A stretch of 64,000 bases of DNA from Rhynchosporium graminicola (lineage: Eukaryota > Ascomycota > Leotiomycetes > Helotiales > Ploettnerulaceae). Location of the stretch: the NCBI GenBank assembly GCA_900074885.1, contig FJUW01000004.1, forward strand, positions 372,001-436,000, given 5' to 3'. Positions within the stretch are counted from its first letter, which is position 1. Each line of letters begins with the position of its first letter. The translations under genes and the position numbers were made by a program. Below are positions 38,317 through 50,235 of the stretch, piece after piece. The notes under the pieces were generated by a model. It did no database searches. It saw only the letters and a program-made list of their open reading frames with translations, and was not told the DNA's origin.

Positions 38317-38585
38317 TATAATAATATAAGACTTAAAGTAGTATATAAGTAAGGATAAAATAAGTAGAGAAGCTAAGAGCGATCTTATATAGTTTACTAC
38401 TAAGGAAATAAAAAGATAAGGAAGGGAGAAGAAGAGAGATAGAGTATAAGGCACCTTATATATATATACTAGTACTAGTCTGATACTATACCAGGTCAGA
38501 TACTAGTTATACTAGGATACTTAGGAACTTAGGCCCCGGTATCTATCCTTCTCCTCGTATGATATTCAGGTGAGCTATCGTCATA
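38317..38585 (-). mobile_element. D-family LTR, complete (269 bp)
   Basis: From TATAATAATATAAGACTT to CTATCGTCATA, colinear with the D LTR. About 60 bp of D internal sequence is attached on its left, so it is the remaining 5' end of a truncated minus-strand D copy rather than a simple solo LTR. Confidence 0.8.
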
Positions 38586-40554
38586 GGAATCTAAACTCTT
38601 TTCTACTTCGAAATCATCGAGAAAAGTACTCGTGCTGAAACTCTATCGTAAGTATACTTTTTAATCTTCGAGGATCTAGAAACCGACTTTGATTTACTAA
38701 ATTAGTTGTGAAAATTGAAGGTGGAAATCGGCTAAAGGTCAGAATAACAGAATAATACGTGATCAATTTGACTTGCTTTACTTACTTGAAGAGAGCTTAT
38801 TGGATTTTTAACTAGTATCTTAGTCAGTTTTACCTGCATCGGCATATACATCCTATACCTTATCAGTATATAGTCTTAGTAACTGGTTCAGTACCTTGCT
38901 CATATACCTTATTATACCTAGCACCTATACCCTGTATCATATCAACAGCCTATACCCTGCATACTCTATTAGAGTTACTATAAAGGTTCTCAATAGAGTT
39001 CTACTACTCTCTAGTACGTATATCGTACTTCTAGAGGTTTCTACTAACGTAGTATGATTCTATAGTATACGTGTCTTCTTCTATGGAGTTCTATATTACG
39101 TAGTATAGAATATTCTAGAGAGCTCATATAGCTATATAATTAGCTAGAATCTCTCCTGTAGTTAGCTCTCTTTAAGTAAGTAAAGCAAGTCAAATTGATC
39201 ACGTATTATTCTATTATTCTGACCTTTAGCTGATTTCTACCTTCAATTTTCATATAGTAGCAATTCACTTAGTGAAATCAGCTAATCAGACGCTTCCTCC
39301 TTCGATCGATCTCGCCTAAACTCGCTTCCGTTACTCCTTACTAATAAAGGAGCTTCCTGATAAGGAGTTACTAAGTAGTTTTAAACGACTCTTTCGCCTA
39401 GAGCTAGCTAGTAAGCTAGCCCCTTTGAGCCCTACTAATATAGCTATAGCGAATCAGACTCGTAGCCCTTAACCCTAAGACGAAGTTACAGGGAAATTAT
39501 AACTTATAACCTCTCGAAGCCTTTAGAAGTAGAGATGACCTAGTGACCCTAGGTACGAAAGCCAAGATCTTATTCCAGGGTGCCTATAGCTACTGCTAAC
39601 TTAGTTTAGAAGCTAGACCTTGTTAAGTAGTAGTATATAGCTTCTGATCGCTATTAGCTTAGTATATATTATAGGTCAGCTAATATAAGCTACTATTAAG
39701 TATAAGAAGCTATCCTCGGAGAGGGTTACTTAATAGTAGTACTTGAGGCGCTATAAGATAAAACTAGGCTTAGTAGTAAAGTTAATTCAATAGTAAATAC
39801 GATAGATATAGTTACTATATACTACTATTGATTTTAACTAAGCGAAAAACTCGGTAAGATAGTAAGCTCAGTATAGCTACTATCTTTTTTAAGGGTAAGA
39901 TAAGGTCAGTATCTTTTCAAGCTACTTAGTAGCTTATACGAGTAAAACTCGTACCTTCAAGACCTCTTAGTACTTAGTACTATTAAACTGCCTATAAGGA
40001 ATCATGTCTTCCTTCAAGGGAGATAAGCTAGTAAGCCGCTCTAACTATATAGAGTAGCTTAATATAGCTAGCCTCTACTTAGAGGTAAACAGCTATATAT
40101 CCTATATTAATAGTACAGAGACTAAGCCTAGCCGAGCTCTCTACTTCAAATCAGAAGAACGTATTAACGCGTAAAGCGAAAAGAGAGTAGATTATACTTC
40201 TTACTCTCCGGAGCTAGCGATTAAATACTATAAGAGACTAGCTGATTTTAAGCGTGCAAATAAGAAGGCTTTAGGCGCTATTAAGTCGATTATATCACTT
40301 GAAAACCTCGATAGATTCAAGGATAAGACTAGCGCAAAAGACCTATAGGAAGCTATTATAGCTACCTATAGTTCTACTAGCCTAGAGGAGATTAGTAAGT
40401 ATATAAATCGTATTATCGATAATACCTACTTCTCTTATAAGAATATAAACGAGTATACTAGCGTAATTCAAGCTAGTTCAGTCTACCTAAAGCAGCTTAA
40501 GTATAAGATTCCAAAGCCTATACTAGCTAGCCTTATATTTAAAGGTTTACCTAG
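38586..40554 (+). pseudogene. Ty1/copia element E, 5' leader and gag (first part)
   Basis: A gag frame starts at 40003 (Met-Ser-Ser-Phe-Lys-Gly-Asp) and runs with RIP stops to 40554, where element D is inserted within a Leu-Pro-Ser stretch. The frame resumes at 57203. The 38586-40002 part is leader or LTR sequence containing F1. I could not define the LTR edges. Confidence 0.75.
38707..39254. mobile_element. Repeat F1: fold-back element with 91-bp inverted arms
   Basis: The left arm (38707-38799) and right arm (39162-39254) are inverted copies. The few differences seen are all C/T or G/A, as RIP would make. Arms start TGTGAAAATTGAAGG. The central part (from 38800, TTGGATTT) is shared with F2 and F3. 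TAGT flanks both sides, a possible 4-bp duplication. No coding capacity. It is inserted in the 5' leader of copia element E. Confidence 0.75.
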
Positions 40555-40776
40555 TGTAACGACATAAGACTCAAGGCGGTATATAAGCAAGGATCAACAA
40601 GTAGGGAGGCTAAGAGCGATCTTATATAGTCTACTACAAAGGAAACAAAAAGATAAGAAAGGAAGAAGAAAGGAGATAGAGTATAAGGCACCTTATATAT
40701 ATATGCTAGTACTAGTCCGATACTATATCGAGTCGGACACTAGTTCTGCCGGGATACCTATAAACTTAGGCCCTAG

Positions 40777-43700
40777 TGTGACGACTGGTCAGGTTTGGAG
40801 GTCTCTCCCTATTAGTAGAAACACTTACTGCTAAGCGAGATTACACGAGTAGAGTTTAGGGGCCCCTTTTCATATATATACTTCCATTCTCTCTCTACTT
40901 CTTTACTCCTTAGTTATAGATTCTCAAGTGATTCTTACTACTTCATATTCATAGTAATATAAGGTCTTATTACTCAGGTAGTTTTAAGACCTTTCTAGAG
41001 AAAGCGTAATATTATCTATAACTCTTTTACATACGTCTAGAAAGAAAATAAATATCTACTTATATTATACCTCTATACCTAGAGCTACTAAACGCAGGAG
41101 ACTACGCTATACAGAGAAGGCTTATACTAAGTACAAACTTAAAGAATAGCACCTAAACCGAAGTAACCTAAGTCCGATAAATCGACTACCGGTTCTCCGA
41201 CTCCCTCTACCTCCTATTCTTCAGCGACTCGTAATACTCGCCGTAACTCACCTCTCTCTATAGTAGAGAGTACTCGCGATAACGCCTCGTCTAAGTTAAG
41301 CTCCTTAACTCCTATTATAATTAACGAACTCACTAAGTCGCTAAACCTCCCCGATAATACCCTTATCTCAATAGTAACTATAAGTAACTCATAGGAAGAC
41401 CGCGCTCACTAGCTATAAGAGGCAGAAAAGAAGCTCGCAGAAGAGAGATAATTAAACGCCGACTTATCTATAGAACTACACTAGTTACGGGATAAGTTCC
41501 TAGAACTATACTAGTTAACTACCTAGCACTCTACTAAGTCTATATCATTTAATAACATTCAATCGCGTATAATACTATTACTATTAATTAAAGAAGATAA
41601 CGCTACTCCTACGCCTAATAATCGTCGTCGAGAATAATCTACCGGAGGAATATCGTTAATATTATACGCTACGCGTATAGAGAAGATACTAAACCTTCCA
41701 AATAAGCTCTCTAATAGAATCGACTACTCTCTAAAACTCTAGGAAGTGCAGATACGTAACGCTCTCCGGCGCTACTCTAGCTACTTTATCGACGAAGATT
41801 ACTATAAAGATTAGTTACTTAACTAAACAGAAAGAATAACTAGAACTTACCTAGAACTCTCGTTCTTAGAACTAGAATATAACGAAAAAAGCAGTATAAT
41901 CGATTTACTCGATATAATCACTTAACTCGTCTCCTTCTTATCTAATCTATACGACTAATAAACTATAAGAGCTAGCTACTCCGCGTTAAAGATAGATTAT
42001 AAGTAGACCTTCTAGACGTTCTACTACGAGTTTCGTACGCTAGCTCGTAAAGCTAGAGTAAACGATTAATCGACTCTGAAAATGGACTTATAGGAGAAGC
42101 TACTTATATAACTACAGAAATAGCTCTTCTAATAGTACCGAATATTAAGGACACTAGAAGAATATATTAAGGCTATATAAGCTGAAGACTAAGGTCAATT
42201 TATTGAAAAGACTTATTATTCCGAGTCTTCAGCTAAGGCTAGCGCGACTCGGGAACGCCCTATAAATACCTCCTCCTAGCGCTATAGTACTAACTCCTCT
42301 TCTTATTTGCAAATTAGTCTTCTTACGCCCGAGAATACTAGTGCGACTAGTAAATAAGTACTATACTCTGTACGAAACGATACGCCTCGTATATAATCGC
42401 TAGCGAATGCTCCTTATTACTTTACGCTTACCTTATACTTACGCTTATTATTAGCTCGACCTAATACTCCGTATCGAATTAATATAATTAACGCTAATAA
42501 TAAAGTTAATAGCGAGCTAGAAGATAATAATAATAAAGAAATATACAATAACGCCTAGGAGTATATTAAACTGCTAGTAAAAGACTACGCCTAGGGAAAG
42601 ACTCCTTCCTAAGTAATATACGAGATATGCAATATCTTGACCTTACGAAGCTTCTTAGTAGTTAATTGTTTACTATACGTGCTACTCTTACTAAGAATAG
42701 ACTCTCGTATAAGCTACTTATACTTCTCGATTCTGGAGCTAATAGATACTATTTTATTAATCGTTCTTTTCTTAAATCCCTTTCCTTCTTCTTAAAACCT
42801 TTAATTCACCTTCTGCTAAACGCAATTCCTATTAAAAGCTTTAATAGCGTTAATAGTAGTACTATCAGTTACTATACGATACTTAATTTAATAGTAGATC
42901 ATCGCGTTTAGGCATTTACCCCCTTTCTTATTACTACTCTCGGAAACTATAGTATTATACTCGGAAGGACCTAGCTTTCGGAATATTAAGTACTCTTAGA
43001 TACCTCTAAATAATAGATCATTTAGCCACTATATACTCCTCCTAGTAACGTTTATAGCTCTCCGATCGAGATTAAGGACTTATGTAAATACTATACTTAC
43101 TAGCGCTACTAATACGACGCTAACGAACGAAACGAACGCCTTAATTAGTTCTGGGAAGCGTACGAGGAATAGCGAAGCGTAGCTAACTCTCCTATTAATA
43201 TTCGAGCTGTTATTAACTCTATCTCTATTATTAAATAACTATTACTAGCTCGGAAGCGTATTTCTAGGGAGACTTATAGCTATAAAAACATCCAAAACTC
43301 TCCCCTAGAGAGTGTTCTATAGGTAACTAACCTTCTATTACTACCGCTAATTAGTCAGGATTATTTCTCCGGCGTTTATACTACTTATTATAGATACGAT
43401 AAGCCTAAGTATTTATTACCTAAAGAATAAGAATAGAGTAATAAAGAGAAGTCTTTATATTCTAGAGAGACTACTGATATATAGCCGAAGTGCGTACGAT
43501 TTAGTAATATTATCGCTTATATCCCGCGTAAATCTCTACTTTAACTCTAATTAGAAGTCTCTATATTAAAGACCTACGCATAAGACTATACCCGTATAAT
43601 TCATACTATAGACTAATAGTTACTCGGAATACTATCTCGCGACTTAATAGAAGCTACTCAAAGTATAAAAATAGCTACTACGATATTTCAGAAGCGATAA

Positions 43701-46700
43701 AGATCACCTTGTGTACTCAGACCTCTTCTAGAGCCTCCTGCGCTAGAGATTTACGTAATTAGTAGCCTAGCCTTCTATCTCTTATATAAACACTAGAAGT
43801 CTTCTAACGATAAGATCTTCTCTATTACCCTTCACGAGATAAATAAGCTTCTCAACGACCGAATCGCAGTTTAGTAACGCGATACTACTATTATATCTTT
43901 AACTATCGACTTTATAGAATATCGTAAAACCGCCTAATAATTTACTATTAGCTTAAGCGAATTAGATTCAGAACTATAGATCCCTCACGAGTATAGCTAG
44001 TAGGTATATGTCTTTTCTAAGGAAGCTAGCGATATTCTTCCTCCTTATCGCTTATGCGATTACCGAATTAAGCTTAAGGAAGGGGCCGAGAAGAACCTTA
44101 AATACTCCCCTTTATATAAGATATCAGCTAAAGAACTTAAAGTCGTTAAGGCGTATATTACTAATAACTTAGCTAAAGGTTTCATTAAACCTTCTTAAGC
44201 ACTATACGCTATACCTATTCTTTTCGTTAAGAAAGCTAATAGAAGTCTAAGATTCTATATCGACTTTCGCGCACTTAATAACCTCACGAGAAAGGATTAA
44301 TATCTACTACTATTAATCGATAAAACGCTAGCTAGAATCTCTACTACTAAGATATTCACTAAACTAGATATTCGCCAGGCGTTCTACCGAATTCGAATAG
44401 ATCTAGCCTCTAAAGAGTATACGACCTTCCGGACCTATTACAGTATATATAAGTGTAAGGTACTCCCTTTCGGTCTGACTAACAGCCCTGCGATGTACTA
44501 GCGATATATAAATAACGTCTTATTCGACTACTTAGACGACTTCTATATAGTATATCTAAATGATATTCTAATCTACTCTAACGACTTACTATAGTATTAA
44601 TTATACGTATATAAGGTACTATAACGATTATAAGACGCTAGATTATAAGNNNNNNNNNNNNNNNNNNNNNNNNNNNNNNNNNNNNNNNNNNNNNNNNNNN
44701 NNNNNNNNNNNNNNNNNNNNNNNNNNNNNNNNNNNNNNNNNNNNNNNNNNNNNNNNNNNNNNNNNNNNNNNNNNNNNNNNNNNNNNNNNNNNNNNNNNNN
44801 NNNNNNNNNNNNNNNNNNNNNNNNNNNNNNNNNNNNNNNNNNNNNNNNNNNNNNNNNNNNNNNNNNNNNNNNNNNNNNNNNNNNNNNNNNNNNNNNNNNN
44901 NNNNNNNNNNNNNNNNNNNNNNNNNNNNNNNNNNNNNNNNNNNNNNNNNNNNNNNNNNNNNNNNNNNNNNNNNNNNNNNNNNNNNNNNNNNNNNNNNNNN
45001 NNNNNNNNNNNNNNNNNNNNNNNNNNNNNNNNNNNNNNNNNNNNNNNNNNNNNNNNNNNNNNNNNNNNNNNNNNNNNNNNNNNNNNNNNNNNNNNNNNNN
45101 NNNNNNNNNNNNNNNNNNNNNNNNNNNNNNNNNNNNNNNNNNNNNNNNNNNNNNNNNNNNNNNNNNNNNNNNNNNNNNNNNNNNNNNNNNNNNNNNNNNN
45201 NNNNNNNNNNNNNNNNAAGGATTAATATCTACTACTATTAATCGATAAAACGCTAGCTAGAATCTCTACTACTAAGATATTCACTAAACTAGATATTCGC
45301 TAGGCGTTCTACCGAATTCGAATAGATCTAGCCTCTAAAGAGTATACGACCTTCCGGACCTATTACAGTATATATAAGTGCAAGGTACTCCCTTTCGGTC
45401 TGACTAATAGCCCTACGATATACTAGCGATATATAAATAACGTCTTATTCGACTACTTAGACGACTTCTATATAGTATATCTAGACGATATTCTGATCTA
45501 CTCTAACGACCTACTATAGTATTAATTATACGTATATAAGGTACTATAACGATTATAAGACGCTAGATTATAAGCTAACCTTAAGAAATATAAATTCAAT
45601 ATCACTCGCACTAAATACCTTAGATTTATTATCTCTACTTCTAGGATCGAGGTAGACCCTAAGAAAGTTAATATTATATAATCTTAGAATTACCTAACTA
45701 TAGTTAAGGGCGTATAATCGTTCTTAGGCTTTTATAACTTCTACAAAAAATTTATAAAGGACTATAGAATTATTATAAAACCTCTTATATAACTTACTAA
45801 AAATAACGTATTATTTCAGTTCACTAGAGAGTATAAAGATACTTTTAATCACCTAAAGCACGCTCTCACTTCAGTACCACTCCTCTACTACTATTAGTAA
45901 TATCTACCTTATATAATCGAAATAGACGCTAGTAATAGAGTAATAGCAGGTATACTATCGCAATAGCACGACAAAGACTAGTTCCTAGTAGCTTACTTCT
46001 CTAAGACTATACTACCTACCGAGCTTAATTACGCTATTCACGACAAGGAAATACTCGTAATTATACGATCTTTCAGTAACTAGAGATCTAAGCTCGTAGG
46101 CGCACTATATCAGATCCGCGTTATTACTAATTATAAAGCTCTTAAGTACTTTATAACCTCTAAATAGCTAAACGTACGATAAGCATAATAAGCCGAGCTA
46201 CTCGCAGATTATAACTTCATGATTACTTATCGACCTAGGAAGTATAATCTGCTTACTAATACTCTCTCTCGCAGAATAGATAAATTAGACAACTAGAATA
46301 ACGCTAAAAGAACCTAGCGTTTATAGCAGCTACTACGCGAAGACTAAATCGATCTAGTACTACTTATAAGTAACTTCCGGAATAGCTCCGACTCTATAGA
46401 TAACTTAGAGCTTATTAACGCCTTAGAAGTCGCCGACTTATCGCCGGTCTTTTCTATAGTACAGTAAGTACTTAACGCTAATCGTATTACGCTATCACTC
46501 TAAGCTTTATAGAAATAAGCTCTCTCTACTACTCCTAGAAAACTAACTATAGAAAAAGATCTTCTACTCTATAAAGGAAAACTAATTATACTTAACGTCT
46601 TATACTTTCGCACGCTACTTATACGCGAAATACACGACTGATTAGAGACTACCTATCTAAGTGCAAAGAAGACCTTATAACTACTAGTATTATAATACTA

Positions 46701-48265
46701 GTAGTATAGAATCGCTTCAACTATCAACTAGTACTACCGTAACTATTATACTTACCGACGAATTCAAGTGCCGCGCGATAAGAAACCGGGCCTCCTCTAA
46801 CTTCTGCCTATACTATCACGTCTATAGGAGCATATTACAGTCGACTACTATAGCTTTAACTACGATAAACACGGCTACGATAACGTTCTCGTATTTATTA
46901 ACTATTTCAGTAAATAAGCAATTAGTATTCCATACTAAAAGACCTCCGATACGCGCGACCTTATAAAGCTTTACTTATACTACGTATACTACTATTTCAG
47001 AGCTCTATTAATAATTACCTCTAATAGAGGGCCTTAATTTATTTCCTATTTTTAGACTATAGTTATTATAATTCTTAGTACTAAAAGATAGCTTTCTATA
47101 GCAGACTACCTATAAATAGATAGCTAAATAGAGATCTATAACTAATATCTTTAACGCAGATTATAACCTTTTATCTCTTACTATTAAGATAACTAGTCGG
47201 AATTCTTACCTATTATAAACTACGCCTAGATAACTCTCCCTCACGAATCCCTTAGAGGTCTCTTACCCTTTAAAGTCGTTCATAGATATATACCCCGCGT
47301 TAATTAGAATTAGAAAGACCTACCTAACTCTACTATACCTACTAATAAGTTAAATACTTAGTAAGCTCTAGATTACGCTAATCGTCTGCGCGATACCTAG
47401 ATTACCGCTTAATTAAGCCTCTAACGTGCATAAGCTAAGATAGCCTAATCCTATAATCGCTTACGCTATAAAGTCGACTTTACTATAGACGACCTTATCT
47501 AGCTAGATATATACTACTTTACGAGTACTCGACCTAGCAAAAAACTCGACTTCCCGACTAATAGACTCTTCCGTATAATTGAAAAGGTCAGAAGCTCTTA
47601 TTATCTAGAGCTCCCTACTAGTATAAAAGTATATAACGTATTCCCTGCTACTAAGCTATAGAAGCATCTAAACAACCCCTTACCAGGATAAACCTCACTG
47701 CTACTACTACCTATTAATATCACTAGTAATAATAAATAGGAGATCGAAGATATACTTACGTGCCGTAAGTAGCGTAATAGCCTCTTATACCGAGTTTCCT
47801 AGTTAAATCAAGACGTCGATCTTATATAGTACAACGCTATAGATATCAAATACGCTCCCGCTAAGCTATAATAATTCCACCTTAATAACCTAACGTAAGC
47901 TAGACCTCCTACTAGACTACCTAATTAGCTAAAAGCTTTCTACAATAGAATTAATAATTACGACTACCTTAATAGTAATAAGGAGATAGACTAACGCTCG
48001 AGGGCGAGCTTTTTTCGGAGGAGGAGGTAGTATGACAACTAGTCAGGTTTAGAGGTCTCTCCCTATTAGTAGAAACACTTACTACTAAGCGAGATTACAC
48101 GAGTAGAGTTTAGGGGCCCCTTTTCATATATATACTTCCATTCTCTCTCTACTTCTTTACTCCTTAGTTATAGATTCTCAAGTGATTCTTACTACTTCAT
48201 ATTCATAGCAATATAAGGTCTTATTACTCAGGTAGTTTTGAGACCTTTCTAGAGCAAGCGTCACA
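40777..48265 (+). mobile_element. Gypsy element A2, plus strand, near full length
   Basis: 235-bp LTRs at 40777-41011 and 48031-48265 with duplication CCTAG on both sides (40772-40776, 48266-48270). Coding order: gag 41.0-42.6 kb; protease 42.67-42.9 kb with LLDSGAN still readable; reverse transcriptase 44.1-45.6 kb with YLDDF; RNase H about 45.9-46.3 kb; integrase about 46.6-47.5 kb. Then a small hairpin, a GGAGGAGGAGG purine tract and the 3' LTR. Stops by RIP occur throughout. The copy contains a 567-N gap with duplicated flanks. Confidence 0.9.
44650..45216. other. 567-N assembly gap with duplicated edges
   Basis: The 358 bp before the gap (44292-44649) are repeated after it (45217-45574) with only a handful of differences. 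Both copies cover the same reverse transcriptase region, including YLDDF. A real element has this region once, so the gap is probably a wrong join between two copies or overlapping contigs. Confidence 0.85.
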
Positions 48266-48316
48266 CCTAGTATCTATCCTTCTTCTTATATAATATTCAG
48301 GTGAGCTATCGTCATA

Positions 48317-49750
48317 TTACCCCCCTCCTAAGAAGAGCTTAACCCTAAGCTCAGAAGATTATACTTTATACTAGAAATTAGTCTTTATTATAACTGTTTT
48401 CGTCGATATTCGCGTAATAAGCGCTAGCCGCTCTTTAGTAGTAGTAAATTCTTTATTAGGTTCTAGCAAGTTATGTCGCTGTAACTATGCTATATTAGTC
48501 GTAGCTTCTAAATCGGGCGGTAAGCTATATTTACTTTATCTATTTATAGCGGAAGTCGAGTTTAAGTAGGGCGTGGGGTATATAAAGGAAGAGGTTTATT
48601 AATATTAGAGCCTTTCCTTTTCAACTGCAATAACTACTTTAACTTATAAGTTTCTCTCTCTAGATTACGATATAGTTCTTAGAGTAAGTATTATTACTAA
48701 CTACTATAGTAGTCTGCTATAATCTTATATATTAATCGACCTAATAAACTCTTCTCTTATTATAAGTAAGTTCCTTATCTTAGTATTAGGGATAGTCTTT
48801 AAGTGTAGTATAAGGGTTTCACAGATCTATAATACTAACTCCTGTAGTACCTTTACTAGTTCCCGCTAGTGCTCTTTCGGCGGCGTATCGTATATGTTAC
48901 CTGCGATATATTCGCGCTTTCCTTAAGATAAAGTATAATAATATTCCTATTCTAGAACTTCTGTATTTATTTAATAAGCCTAACTCTAAGCTTTATAAGT
49001 ATTATTCGGTATTAAAGAGCGCTTATAAATATATAAGTTACTTAAACTTAAATATAGTTATATATACTAACGCGTTATAGTTACCTGATTATATTAATAT
49101 AGAGTATACTATTTTATCCGGTTTACTTCCTAGCGGCGAAGCTAAGGACGCTGAGCTAAATCGGGGCGGTATTATAGCTGCCTATAAGGCTATTGATCGG
49201 ATCTATTATCTCGCGAAATCTGCTACTCCTACTATAGCGTTAGAGATTACTACTATATAATTAGCAGAGACTTAGGCTTTAAGGCGATCTATAGAGAAAG
49301 TATTTAAAGAGTTAGAGTTTATTAAGATAATAAGTTAAGATCCTTAAACCTTCAGATACTAGTATAATACTAACGTGATATAGGATTTAGATCTTCTGAT
49401 AGTAGATTCAGCGAAATCTAGGTTAATAGTATAAATAGTATTAAAGCAGACGAAGGAGTTAAATACTATTATATAGGAATTTGCGAAGAAAGCTATATTT
49501 AAGGCTATAATATCTAATACTAAGGGAAAGAGGAATTTGCCTTCTAGTTCAGAGATAGCGTCGGATCTAGATACTCCCGGACCTTCTCTAAAGAAGAAAC
49601 CTCGTGGGATTAGCTATTACACTCGGTCTGCTACTAGGGCTATATTAGCAGATTTAGGTAAGGCGTTAGATATGATAGTTCCGGTTCCAGATTTGCTAGA
49701 AGCTCCGGAGAACTTAGGGGAGAAAGCCGGTGAGGTGAAGGTAGTAGATA
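48317..49750 (+). pseudogene. Antisense reading frame in the 3' region of element D
   Basis: Opposite to D's gag-pol, a plus-strand frame can be followed from about 49130 to 49750 with only TAG/TAA interruptions of the RIP kind. It is fully open from 49537. Residues include a Lys/Pro stretch (PSLKKKPRG) and SYYTRSATRAILADLGKAL. I do not recognise the family. It lies between D's integrase and its 3' LTR, where some Gypsy elements carry extra genes. It is truncated by repeat F2 at 49751. It could also be an unrelated insert. Confidence 0.5.
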
Positions 49751-50235
49751 TTAGATTTGTAACTAGTACCTTAGTCAGTTTTGCCTGCATCGGCATACAC
49801 ACCCTGTACCTTGTTAGTATATAGTCTTAGTACCTGGTTCAGTACCTTGCTTATATACCTTATTATACTTAGCACCTACACCCTGTACCTTATTAATAGC
49901 TTATACCCTGCATACTCTATTAGAGTTACTATGAAGGTTCTCGATAGAGTTCTACTACTCTCTAGTACGTATATTATACTTCTAGAGGTTTCTACTGACA
50001 TACTACTAACGTAGTATAATTCTACGGTATACGTGTCTTCTTCTATAGAGTTCTGTATTACGTAGTATAGAATATTCTAGAGAGCTCACATAGCTATATA
50101 AGTAGCTAGAATCTCTCCTGTAGTTAGCTCTCTTCAAGTAAGTAAAGCAAGCAAAGCAAGTAAAGCAAGTCAAATTAATCACTTATTATTCTGTTATTCT
50201 GACCTTTTGGCCGATTTCCACCCTTAATTTCCATA
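49751..50235. mobile_element. Repeat F2
   Basis: 485 bp, colinear with F1 (from its 38800 position) and with F3 reversed. Contains four units of the 9-bp AAGCAAGTA-type repeat near its right end. It has one arm only, ending TTTCCATA. Internal degenerate direct repeats around ACCCTGTACCTT are visible. It keeps more CA/TG than its surroundings. Confidence 0.75.
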
